This document shows, in pieces, positions 1-7,622 of a DNA stretch of 62,708 nucleotides (positions within the stretch are counted from its first letter, which is position 1; every line of letters starts with the position of its first letter). Under the pieces are notes generated by a model. It was not told the origin of the DNA. It did not search any database and worked only from the letters and a program-made list of their open reading frames with translations. The stretch comes from an uncultured Acetatifactor sp. (lineage in GTDB: Bacteria > Bacillota > Clostridia > Lachnospirales > Lachnospiraceae), in assembly GCA_934394815.1 (NCBI GenBank), contig CAKRRD010000008.1:1-62708 (forward strand). The letters run 5' to 3'. The position numbers and the translations under genes were made by a program.

Positions 1-191
1 GATGGTAACCAGTACCGTGCGAAGTCCGGTATCGGTAATCAGTGTATTGGCAACCCGGTTATTTTGGGTAAACGGCAGGATCCCTCATTTTTGTATTTTT
101 TCAATCCGAAACGGCGATTTAAATACAATAAATGCAAACAGGACTTCCAACTCCTGACCCACATTTCATAATAAGTCCCGTTTTCCTTATA

Positions 192-234
192 TTTATGAAG
201 AATCTTCTTTTTATGAGGCCTTTTTCTTCATAAA
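192..234. repeat. Inverted repeat in the 362-bp gene-free left edge
   Basis: An 11-nt arm (TTTATGAAGAA, 192-202) is repeated inverted at 224-234 around a 21-nt loop. The surrounding 180-310 is dense in TTCAT/ATGAA words, and a second short inverted pair lies at about 278-306. It sits downstream of the hemZ stop at 363, so part of it could end that transcript, but no clean U-tract follows on the minus strand. Otherwise I see no gene in 1-362. Confidence 0.35.
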
Positions 235-362
235 TTTCATGTTTCTTCATGTAATATGAAATTGAAAGGGTAGAATGTATGAAAAATGATTGTTTTTTTC
301 ATAATATCAGCATTTATAGTCATTTTTATGAAAAAGCGCAACGCTCACAGGAAGAGATACTG

Positions 363-1811
363 TCAATCCGCGAACAGTTCCTTCTTCCGCTCAATCATCT
401 CGTCGATCTTCTCGATATACAGTCCCACGTCTTTCACATTATCGCACCGCTCGATCCGTCCATCGGGGAAGACTCTCTTGGTGATGCTTCCGGCACCCAG
501 CGCCACGATGGTCTGTTTCTCCTCCATGATAAGGATATTGTACAGGCCGTATTTGCCGGGACGGGCGTAGCCGGTGTTTTCAAAGTTGCCGGACATATTC
601 TTCTGCCGATAGAGGTAATAGGGCTTCATTCCCAGTTTCTCTGCTCCTGCTGCCGCAATCTTCATAGTCTCGTCCGTATTATGAAGCATGGAGACGCCGT
701 TTTCTTGGATCCACTGGTTTAGGCGGGATGCCCGCTTGATGGCCAGCGAATGAACCGTCAGGCTGTCCGGTGCCAGCTTCACCACTTTGTCGATGGTGCG
801 TTGCACGTCCGCCTCCAGTTCTCCCGGCAGTCCCAGGATCAGATCCATATTGATATTGTCGAAACCAGCCTCTCTTGCCAGCCTGTATGCCGTAAGTACC
901 TGTTCCACGCTGGCTTTTCTGCCGATGATATCCAGTGTCTCCTGCTTCATGGTCTGGGGATTCACGGAGATACGGCTGACCTGATGGCGGTACAGTACTT
1001 CCAGCTTCTCTCTGGTAATGCTGTCGGCACGACCGGCTTCCACAGTGAATTCCTTCACGGTAGAGAAATCAAACTTGGACTTTAATGCCGTGATCAGGCG
1101 GTCCAGCTGCTCCGGCTCCAGTGTGGTGGGGGTACCGCCACCGATATAGACCGTATCCAGTACCTTGTCCCGGAAATTCTCCGCCACATAATCCATCTCT
1201 TTGATGACAGCGTCCACATACGCATCCACCTGCCTGCGGAACGCTGCAATCGGGTACGAGGTAAAAGAACAGTACAGACAGGTTGTGGGGCAGAAAGGAA
1301 TCCCAATGTACAGACTGTAACCGCCTTCATAGTGAATATCCTTTAACAGATCCCGCTCTCTCTTCGCGATGTCGATTCCCAAAAGTGCCTTTTCCTTGCT
1401 GACATAATGGCTCTGCTCCATGAAATCCAGAATCTCCGCATCGCTTCTGCCCTCATCCAGCATACCGTAAGCGATCTTCGTGGGACGGATCCCCGTAAGA
1501 TTTCCCCAGGGGAGTTCCTGCCCGGTTACCTTGCTCAAAGTCCGGTACAGAAAACGCTTCAGACCGTTCTTATACCCATCTGCAAGGTTTTCTGTCTCCG
1601 CATTCCATAAAAAAGTCTCATCCTCCACTCGGATCTTCGCCCCGGTGTCCCCCAGTTCAATCTCCAGGCTGACCTGCGGTTCCAGCTCTGCCAGCTTCTC
1701 CGGTTTTGTCTCCGGGGTGATAACTGTGACCTGGTCCTCCGCATAAAAAGCCTTCACCAGAGAATGTACATCATATTCATAGTTAGGATGGGATAATTTC
1801 ACTACTTTCAT
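363..1811 (-). CDS. hemZ: HemZ-like radical SAM coproporphyrinogen dehydrogenase
   Basis: Radical SAM enzyme of the HemN/HemZ family, expected in the cytosol, which in characterised relatives oxidatively decarboxylates coproporphyrinogen III or handles heme. The cluster-binding motif CPTTCLYC is visible about a third of the way in and is followed by GGGTPT, a SAM-contact glycine motif. The roughly 140 residues before the motif are typical of HemZ rather than HemN. Of two in-frame ATGs I chose the second (1811), which has GGAG seven bases upstream and gives 482 residues; the first has no room for a ribosome binding site. It is the last gene of the relA run. No other heme genes are in view, so the substrate is inferred from the family. 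Confidence 0.85.
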   Translation of the reverse strand: MKVVKLSHPNYEYDVHSLVKAFYAEDQVTVITPETKPEKLAELEPQVSLEIELGDTGAKIRVEDETFLWNAETENLADGYKNGLKRFLYRTLSKVTGQELPWGNLTGIRPTKIAYGMLDEGRSDAEILDFMEQSHYVSKEKALLGIDIAKRERDLLKDIHYEGGYSLYIGIPFCPTTCLYCSFTSYPIAAFRRQVDAYVDAVIKEMDYVAENFRDKVLDTVYIGGGTPTTLEPEQLDRLITALKSKFDFSTVKEFTVEAGRADSITREKLEVLYRHQVSRISVNPQTMKQETLDIIGRKASVEQVLTAYRLAREAGFDNINMDLILGLPGELEADVQRTIDKVVKLAPDSLTVHSLAIKRASRLNQWIQENGVSMLHNTDETMKIAAAGAEKLGMKPYYLYRQKNMSGNFENTGYARPGKYGLYNILIMEEKQTIVALGAGSITKRVFPDGRIERCDNVKDVGLYIEKIDEMIERKKELFAD

Positions 1812-1865
1812 TGTAATCTCCATTCCGCAGACGATTCCTTCCGTCGGAGGAATCGCGAATCAAAC

Positions 1866-1895
1866 AGGCACAGAGATAACTCTTTCTGTGCCCGA
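1866..1895 (-). terminator. Hairpin between metallo-hydrolase gene and hemZ
   Basis: GGCACAGA pairs with TCTGTGCC across a short loop, followed on the minus strand by a weak T-rich run. It lies just after the stop of the metallo-hydrolase gene and could reduce read-through into hemZ. An imperfect palindrome at 1832-1855 (CGATTCC / GGAATCG arms) lies between it and the hemZ start. Confidence 0.4.
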
Positions 1896-1929
1896 ATATA
1901 TTTCAGTATTGTAACTATTCAGAACCCTA

Positions 1930-2589
1930 TTAGCAAAACGGATTATATTTCTTCTCATGTCCGATGGTGGTGCTGTCGCCGTGTCCCGGATAGACTACCG
2001 TCTCCTCCGGCAGAGTAAACAGCTTCTCCTTCACCGAGCGCACCAGCGTACTCATACTGCCGGTGGGAAAATCGGTTCTGCCCACGGATTCCTGGAACAG
2101 GGTATCCCCACAGATCAGGAAACCTCCCTCCGGGAAATAATAGCTGATACCGCCTGCGGTATGTCCGGGAGTTGCCAGAACCTTGATCCGGATGCCGTCC
2201 AGATTCAGTTCCTCACCATCCTTCAGATACACATCTGCGGTAACCGTTACCGGACGTCCCATATCTTTCGACAGGTTGCTCTTCGTATCCAACAGGAAAT
2301 CCCGCTCTGCTTCTCCGGCATAAATTTTCACCGGTTCCCAACCATGTTCCCCGGCATAAGCATCCGCAGCCGCTTTCAATTCCGCGCAGCCACCAATGTG
2401 GTCAAAATGCCCGTGGGTCAGAAAAATTGCCACTGTATGCAGTCCGTGATGCCCAAGTGCTGCCTCTATTTTCTTTCCGTGATCCGCCGGGTCGAATACC
2501 AGCACCTTATCACTGTCTTCTCTGTACACAAAATAACAGTTGGTCTGGTAGATCCCCAGTGTCATATTTCCGATACTGATATTGCTCAT
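1930..2589 (-). CDS. MBL-fold metallo-hydrolase, glyoxalase II-like
   Basis: Metallo-beta-lactamase-fold hydrolase of 219 residues. The metal-binding signature THGHFDHIGG is near residue 60; further ligands are the His of TPGHTAGG and the Asp of ICGDTLF, and YPGHGDST closes the site. This is the single-domain YcbL/glyoxalase II-like form, which hydrolyses thioesters such as S-lactoylglutathione in characterised members; the real substrate here is unknown. It follows relA by 57 bases on the same strand, so co-transcription with apt-relA is likely. The start at 2589 has a purine-rich AAAGTGAG upstream. Confidence 0.85.
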   Translation of the reverse strand: MSNISIGNMTLGIYQTNCYFVYREDSDKVLVFDPADHGKKIEAALGHHGLHTVAIFLTHGHFDHIGGCAELKAAADAYAGEHGWEPVKIYAGEAERDFLLDTKSNLSKDMGRPVTVTADVYLKDGEELNLDGIRIKVLATPGHTAGGISYYFPEGGFLICGDTLFQESVGRTDFPTGSMSTLVRSVKEKLFTLPEETVVYPGHGDSTTIGHEKKYNPFC

Positions 2590-2646
2590 AATACACTCAC
2601 TTTCTGTTTTCTGTCCGGATCAGCCGCGTTTCCAGGCATCCTGCAT

Positions 2647-4962
2647 TTAACCCGTAGTTCTCTCAATATCAATAACGCTCTCGATGCCCCGGATCTTGTC
2701 AATAATACGGTTCAGTTCCTCCCTGCCGCTGATCTCGAAGGTCGTCTGCAGAGTAGCCAGCCCCTGCCTATTGGTTCTGGTGTTCATGGACATGATATCG
2801 ATATTTTTCTCCGTCAGGGCCTTGGAAATATCCGCTAACAGGCCGTTACGATTGTTGGCATAGATTTTGATCTCCGCCAGATACTTCTCTGCATGGGACT
2901 CCTCTGGCTGCCATTCCGCATCGATCAGTCTGGCCCGCTCCATCTCCGGCAGGTTGATGATGTTGATACAGTCGGTACGATGGATGGAAATACCTCTTCC
3001 GCGGGTCACATACCCCACGATCTCATCCCCCGGCACAGGGGAACAGCACTTGGAAAAACGCACCGACAGATCCGCGATACCCTTTACCACGATACCACTC
3101 TTGGACTTCATGAGAACCGGCTTACCCGCACCATTCTGTGCATTTGCCGCATTGTTCTCCGCGATGCTTGCCAGAACCTCCTCATTGGTCATCTCTTTCT
3201 TGTGGTCACGGTCGTACAGTTCCTGCATCTTGTTAACGATCTGGCCCTCTTTCAGAGCCCCGTGTCCCATGGCTGCCAGTACGGAATCCCAGTCCCGGAA
3301 TCCATACTTTCGCATAATGGCATCCATATATTCCTGCTTCTGCAGGTTGGCAAGATTCACACCTCTGGCCTTACAGTAGGTGGAAAGCAGCTCCTTGCCC
3401 TTTAAAATATTGTCTTCCTTTAATTCATTCTTGAACCACTGATTGATCTTGTTCTTGGCCTGGGTACTTTTTACCACATTCAGCCAGTCACGGCTGGGAC
3501 CCTTGGAGTTCTGGGAGGTGATGATTTCAATCCGGTCTCCGTTGTTGATCTTGTAATCAATGGTTACCAGTTTTCCGTTCACTCTCGCTCCCACCATCTT
3601 GTTACCCACAGCGGAATGAATGCTGTAAGCAAAGTCTATCGGGGTAGATCCTGCCGGAAGGTTCTTGACCTCACCGGTAGGCGTAAAGCAGTACACGCTG
3701 TCGGAGAACAGATCCAGATCATTCTTTAACAGGTTCATGAATTCCTTATTGTCCGACATATCCCGCTGCCATTCCAGGATCTGACGCAGCCATACCAGCT
3801 TCTCTTCTTCCTGTACCTCCGGCTTCCTGCCATCGGAAGCCTCCTTGTATTTCCAGTGGGCGGCAATACCGTATTCCGCCACACGGTGCATCTCGAAGGT
3901 CCGGATCTGGATCTCGAAGGGCTGTCCGTTGCTGCCGATCAGTGTCGTGTGCAGGGACTGGTACATGTTCGCCTTGGGCATGGCGATATAATCCTTAAAA
4001 CGTCCCGGAATGGGCTTATACATCTCATGGATCACACCAAGTGCCGCATAGCAGTCCTTCACCGTATCCACAATGATACGCACGGCAAACAGATCATAGA
4101 TCTGATCCAGCGTCTTATGCTGGTTCTTCATCTTCTTGTAGATACTGAAAAAGTGCTTTACACGGCCATCGACTTTCGCATCGATCCCCGCATTTTTAAT
4201 ATGTTCGCTGACTTCGTCCACGATACCCTGAATGTATTTCTCACGGACGCTCTTGCGCACCGCGATTTTATCCACCAGATCATAATAAATATCGGGTTCC
4301 AGATATTTTAAGGACAGATCATCCAGTTCGATCTTCAGCTTGCTGATACCAAGTCTCTGGGCAATGGGGCAATAAATCTCCAGTGTCTCCTTGGCAATCC
4401 TCTGCTGGCTCTCCGGCGTCTTGTATTTTAAGGTCCGCATATTATGCAGACGGTCCGCCAGCTTGATCATAATGACACGGATATCCTTCGCCATGGCAAG
4501 AAACATCTTGCGCAGATTCTCCGCCTGCATCTCCAGCTTGGCATCCGACTGCTCTCCGTTGCCGGACAGCGGGATCTTCTCCAGTTTCGTCACGCCATCT
4601 ACCAGAAGCGCCACATCATCTCCGAATTCCCTTCTGAGGTCATCCTCCGTCATCACGGTATCTTCCACCACATCATGCAGGATGCCTGCCACGATGGTCT
4701 CCTTATCCAGCTTCAGATCCGCCAGAATAATAGCTACATTCAAAGGATGGATGATATACGGCTCCCCCGACTTGCGGAACTGGTTCTTATGAGCCTCGCT
4801 GGCCACCTTGTAGGCTTTCTCGATCATGGAAATATCATCACTGGGATGGTATTTCTGCACACAGCAAATAAGCTCCTGATACAATTCCTCGGGATTCACG
4901 AATTCTTCTGATTTACTTATCTTGTCATCGTCGAAGATGACTTCGTTCTTCTCTTCTGTCAT
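2647..4962 (-). CDS. relA: Bifunctional (p)ppGpp synthetase/hydrolase RelA/SpoT
   Basis: Long Rel protein that makes and degrades the stringent-response alarmone (p)ppGpp. Domains in order: HD hydrolase (HDVVEDT near residue 100, which keeps the hydrolase signature), the synthetase domain (FKDYIAMPKANMYQSLHT), TGS (CFTPTGEVKNLPAGSTPIDF), a helical/zinc-finger region (SKCCSPVPGDEIVGY) and a C-terminal ACT domain. I chose the ATG at 4962 (771 residues): it has GGAG upstream and avoids overlap with apt; an upstream start at 5046 would run 56 bases into apt. It lies 28 bases downstream of apt, the usual Firmicutes apt-rel pairing. Confidence 0.95.
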   Translation of the reverse strand: MTEEKNEVIFDDDKISKSEEFVNPEELYQELICCVQKYHPSDDISMIEKAYKVASEAHKNQFRKSGEPYIIHPLNVAIILADLKLDKETIVAGILHDVVEDTVMTEDDLRREFGDDVALLVDGVTKLEKIPLSGNGEQSDAKLEMQAENLRKMFLAMAKDIRVIMIKLADRLHNMRTLKYKTPESQQRIAKETLEIYCPIAQRLGISKLKIELDDLSLKYLEPDIYYDLVDKIAVRKSVREKYIQGIVDEVSEHIKNAGIDAKVDGRVKHFFSIYKKMKNQHKTLDQIYDLFAVRIIVDTVKDCYAALGVIHEMYKPIPGRFKDYIAMPKANMYQSLHTTLIGSNGQPFEIQIRTFEMHRVAEYGIAAHWKYKEASDGRKPEVQEEEKLVWLRQILEWQRDMSDNKEFMNLLKNDLDLFSDSVYCFTPTGEVKNLPAGSTPIDFAYSIHSAVGNKMVGARVNGKLVTIDYKINNGDRIEIITSQNSKGPSRDWLNVVKSTQAKNKINQWFKNELKEDNILKGKELLSTYCKARGVNLANLQKQEYMDAIMRKYGFRDWDSVLAAMGHGALKEGQIVNKMQELYDRDHKKEMTNEEVLASIAENNAANAQNGAGKPVLMKSKSGIVVKGIADLSVRFSKCCSPVPGDEIVGYVTRGRGISIHRTDCINIINLPEMERARLIDAEWQPEESHAEKYLAEIKIYANNRNGLLADISKALTEKNIDIMSMNTRTNRQGLATLQTTFEISGREELNRIIDKIRGIESVIDIERTTG

Positions 4963-4990
4963 AGACGAAACAGCTCCATATAAAATATTT

Positions 4991-5515
4991 TTATTTTCCT
5001 TCGTAGCAGATCGCAGATTCCAGACGATATCCGTCCAGACGCTCACGTCCCTTTAGGCCTGCCAGTTCGATCAATACCACGATACCGGCTACTTCTCCGC
5101 CCAGAGACTCGATCAGCCTGATCATGGCCTCAGTGGTACCACCGGTAGCGATCAGGTCATCCACAATCAGAACCTTCTGACCGGGCTTGATGCTGTCCTT
5201 GTGCATCTCGATGGTCGCAGAACCATATTCCAGATCATAAGTAGTGGATACGGTCTCTCTGGGAAGCTTGCCTTTCTTGCGGATCAGTACAAAGGGCTTA
5301 TGATTATTGTATGCGATGGGGGTTCCGAAGATAAATCCACGGGATTCGGGTCCTACTACCACATCATAGTCCAGATCCCTGATCTTCTCCTGCATGGTAT
5401 CGATAGCCAGATGCAGTCCGTCCGCATCCTGCAATACACTTGTCACATCGCGGAAAATAATACCTTTCTCCGGAAAATCGGGGATGCTCTTTACATATTC
5501 TTCCAACTTTTTCAT
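4991..5515 (-). CDS. apt: Adenine phosphoribosyltransferase
   Basis: Type I phosphoribosyltransferase that converts adenine and PRPP to AMP in purine salvage. The PRPP-binding loop VLIVDDLIATGGTT is near residue 120, and the N-terminal IPDFPEKGIIFRDVT is diagnostic of APRT. The ATG at 5515 is preferred over the GTG twelve bases upstream because GAAAGGTG sits nine bases before it; this gives 174 residues, the usual length. It sits between the CBS-domain gene (20-32 base gap) and relA, so it is inside the same operon. Confidence 0.95.
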   Translation of the reverse strand: MKKLEEYVKSIPDFPEKGIIFRDVTSVLQDADGLHLAIDTMQEKIRDLDYDVVVGPESRGFIFGTPIAYNNHKPFVLIRKKGKLPRETVSTTYDLEYGSATIEMHKDSIKPGQKVLIVDDLIATGGTTEAMIRLIESLGGEVAGIVVLIELAGLKGRERLDGYRLESAICYEGK

Positions 5516-5547
5516 AATTCTACACACCTTTCTCCTATTTAAACGAA

Positions 5548-5982
5548 TTATATCTGTTTTTCTGCTGCTTCAATCTGTTTCCTGATAAAATATTTGATGA
5601 TCTCACTCCGCGTGATGATACCGATAAATACATTCCTGTCATCAATCACCGGTACAAAGTTCTGCATCTGTGCCTGTCCCAGCAGTTCTTCCATGTTGGT
5701 ATCAATACATACCGGACGGATCTTGCCGCTCTGGATGATATCCCGCACGGACAGCTTTTCCAGGCTCTTCATGGTAATGGTATCCAGTTCACTGTTGTGG
5801 TTTAAAATATTCCACAGAAAATCTCCCTCACTGACTACGCCCACATACCGGTCCTCTGCGTCGATCACCGGTACCGCCGTGTAACCGTAGCGTTTCATCT
5901 TCTCCAGCCCCTGCCTGATGGTCATATCGTCCCGAAGAAAGGTCACCTCTTCCTTCGGAGACAAAAACGATGCAATGTTCAC
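5548..5982 (-). CDS. Tandem CBS-domain protein, GTG start
   Basis: Small stand-alone CBS-pair protein of 144 residues. Two CBS repeats are visible: the first around GYTAVPVIDAEDRYVGVVSEGDF, the second around NFVPVIDDRNVFIGIITRSEI. Such pairs usually bind adenine nucleotides and act as energy or ion sensors; nothing shows which ligand is bound here. The start is GTG (5980-5982) preceded by a perfect AGGAGG six bases upstream. It is directly upstream of apt, whose product is AMP, a plausible but unproven functional link. Confidence 0.8.
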   Translation of the reverse strand: MNIASFLSPKEEVTFLRDDMTIRQGLEKMKRYGYTAVPVIDAEDRYVGVVSEGDFLWNILNHNSELDTITMKSLEKLSVRDIIQSGKIRPVCIDTNMEELLGQAQMQNFVPVIDDRNVFIGIITRSEIIKYFIRKQIEAAEKQI

Positions 5983-6021
5983 AATATTCCTCCTGCCAGT
6001 TTCTCTTCCTGTATGCTGTTG

Positions 6022-6618
6022 TTATTTTTCTGAATGGATCTCTTCAAACGTGCTGTCCAGAGCATTCTGTTCCTGCTTGAATCTGCGGAACTTCCGTGCA
6101 AAATAGATGGTGGAAAAGCAGTCGCTGGCACCGCTTAAGATCAGCCCCACACCCAGAACACGGAATAATAAAACCGCTGCCTGAAAGGGATTGCAGATCA
6201 ATACAACTCCCAGAATGATATTGATGACTGCCACCACAAGCATTCCTACCCAGCTTCCGTAACTTAATCTCTTCAGATCAATGGCATCCTGCAGCTTACT
6301 GCATCCGCTGAACAGTACCAGAATTCCCAGAATAAAGGGAATCAGGGATATGATCACTTCCACCTTGTACAGGACAGCCACACCTAACACAATACCTACC
6401 AGTCCGAATACGAACTCATTGTGATAGTAATTGTCTCTGGCATCCCGAAGCAGATAACAGATCATGGAAACTGCACCTGCCACGATCAGCACGATACCAA
6501 TCAGATACCCCAGTGTCTTCTGCATGGTCTCGGGAATCAACAATGCCACGATTCCTAAGAGAATATACAACACACCGGTAAGAATTGCTTCCCATTTCAA
6601 TTCTTTCAACATTTTCAT
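6022..6618 (-). CDS. DUF308/HdeD-like membrane protein
   Basis: A 198-residue membrane protein made almost entirely of about six hydrophobic segments in pairs separated by short charged loops, the pattern of the DUF308 (HdeD-like) family. Examples are GVLYILLGIVALLIP near the N-terminus and IPFILGILVLFSGCSK in the middle. The C-terminal 30 residues are charged and cytosolic. Function is unknown; HdeD in E. coli is tied to acid resistance, but that cannot be carried over. It is the first gene of the CBS-apt-relA run, 39 bases upstream of the CBS gene, with GGAAGGG before its ATG. Confidence 0.75.
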   Translation of the reverse strand: MKMLKELKWEAILTGVLYILLGIVALLIPETMQKTLGYLIGIVLIVAGAVSMICYLLRDARDNYYHNEFVFGLVGIVLGVAVLYKVEVIISLIPFILGILVLFSGCSKLQDAIDLKRLSYGSWVGMLVVAVINIILGVVLICNPFQAAVLLFRVLGVGLILSGASDCFSTIYFARKFRRFKQEQNALDSTFEEIHSEK

Positions 6619-6682
6619 ATGTAACCCTTCCTTTCCTGTAACTGACTATAACTATGAAATCCCGTCAAACTCAGGGGAAACG

Positions 6683-6721
6683 AAAAAGGGGCTCTCTGCA
6701 TACCTGCGGAAAACCCCCTTT
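6683..6721 (-). terminator. Terminator after the SEC-C gene
   Basis: Inverted arms AAAGGGG and CCCCTTT with a T-run on the minus-strand 3' side, ten bases past the stop of the SEC-C gene. It separates that gene from the DUF308-CBS-apt-relA run. Confidence 0.6.
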
Positions 6722-6730
6722 CTGTTCAGT

Positions 6731-7234
6731 TTACTTTCTGCCGCAGCACTTCTTATACTTCTTGCCGCTTCCGCAGGGACAGGGGTCGTTGGGATAAACC
6801 TTCTGCTCCTTGACAATAGTAGTGGAAGACTTCTGCTCCTTGTAGAGTTCCTTACGGGTCTCTTCGTCGAAAATAGCGTTCCACTCTTCCAGATTGTACA
6901 GCCAGTCAGCCTCTGCTGCTACCATATTCTTGTACAGGAGTGCCTTGTCGAAGCCCAGGTTTACCTGAGTATCCTCCTCCAGATCGTCGATAGGGTTCTG
7001 CTCTACCAGGCTGTCGTTGATACCATCCAGAAATCCGGTCATGGTCATCAGAGATACCTTGAACTTATCTGCCAGTTCCTTCACGGTACCCTTTACTACT
7101 TCATCGGGATTCTTCAGAAGCTGTGCGTAGATCTCCTTCTCTTCCTGGAAATAAGCTGCCCAGAGCTGCTGCAGCTTCTCTTTGCCGGTTGCCTCATTAT
7201 ATGCTACTGATCTCCACTGTTCCATTAAATTCAT
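6731..7234 (-). CDS. SEC-C motif protein
   Basis: A 167-residue soluble protein ending in a SEC-C zinc-binding motif, [15 protein letters not shown], the same motif as at the SecA C-terminus. The preceding 140 residues are helical and acidic, without a recognised catalytic signature. In other proteins the SEC-C motif binds zinc and mediates contact with ribosomes or partner proteins; a role here is inference only. The start at 7234 has AAGGATGG ten bases upstream and is preferred over the more distal 7315. The gene is monocistronic, with its own promoter, a long structured leader and a terminator. Confidence 0.75.
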   Translation of the reverse strand: MNLMEQWRSVAYNEATGKEKLQQLWAAYFQEEKEIYAQLLKNPDEVVKGTVKELADKFKVSLMTMTGFLDGINDSLVEQNPIDDLEEDTQVNLGFDKALLYKNMVAAEADWLYNLEEWNAIFDEETRKELYKEQKSSTTIVKEQKVYPNDPCPCGSGKKYKKCCGRK

Positions 7235-7358
7235 AATTGTAATACCATCCTTACCTGATTTTAATAACACGATTTCTCCGCCCTCCCGGCTCTCGAAATC
7301 GTCACATCCATTCACATTTCGGACGGAAGTCCTCCCTGCTCATGTCTGTTTATCCGCT

Positions 7359-7407
7359 CAACAGATAAACGGCCTCGCCTGCAGGCAGTCAGGCCGTTCA
7401 CCTGTTG
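7359..7407 (-). promoter_or_regulatory. Nested hairpin in the SEC-C gene 5' leader
   Basis: On the minus strand an outer stem CAACAG/CTGTTG encloses a second stem ACGGCCT/AGGCCGT, which encloses the self-complementary GCCTGCAGGC. It lies between the predicted promoter (7420-7447) and the start codon at 7234, inside a leader of about 180 bases. No known riboswitch class was recognised. Confidence 0.5.
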
Positions 7408-7419
7408 GCAGAATGATTA

Positions 7420-7447
7420 ATCATAGTATATAACAACTTGTCCTCAA
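7420..7447 (-). promoter_or_regulatory. Sigma-A promoter for the SEC-C gene
   Basis: Minus-strand TTGAGG (7442-7447), 16-base spacer, TATGAT (7420-7425). Confidence 0.5.
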
Positions 7448-7570
7448 AAACAACAAAAAAATATCAACGGGAAATGTATAACCCCGAAAATCCGGGACAG
7501 ACTACTACTATCATCGGATCCCCTCCTTTGATCTTACGGAAGATACGATAATACTTAATCCTCCCCTTTT

Positions 7571-7600
7571 GAAAAGAGGCACCCACGGGTGCCTCTTTTC
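7571..7600 (-). terminator. Terminator after the HD-GYP gene
   Basis: A 13-bp perfect stem (GAAAAGAGGCACC and its complement) with a four-base loop, ending in CTCTTTTC on the minus strand, 23 bases past the stop of the HD-GYP gene. The rest of 7448-7570 between here and the SEC-C promoter shows nothing recognisable. Confidence 0.75.
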
Positions 7601-7622
7601 TTGTGTTCCTGCACCTGAATTC

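Noticed and set aside
1..171. A 56-codon plus-strand open frame running in from the left edge (ends at the TAA at 169-171).
   Set aside because: No family recognised, no start visible and composition is not clearly coding; it could be the 3' end of a gene but cannot be supported.
4963..5046. Longer N-terminus for RelA starting at 5046.
   Set aside because: It overlaps the end of apt by 56 bases and adds unconserved residues; the ATG at 4962 has its own ribosome binding site.
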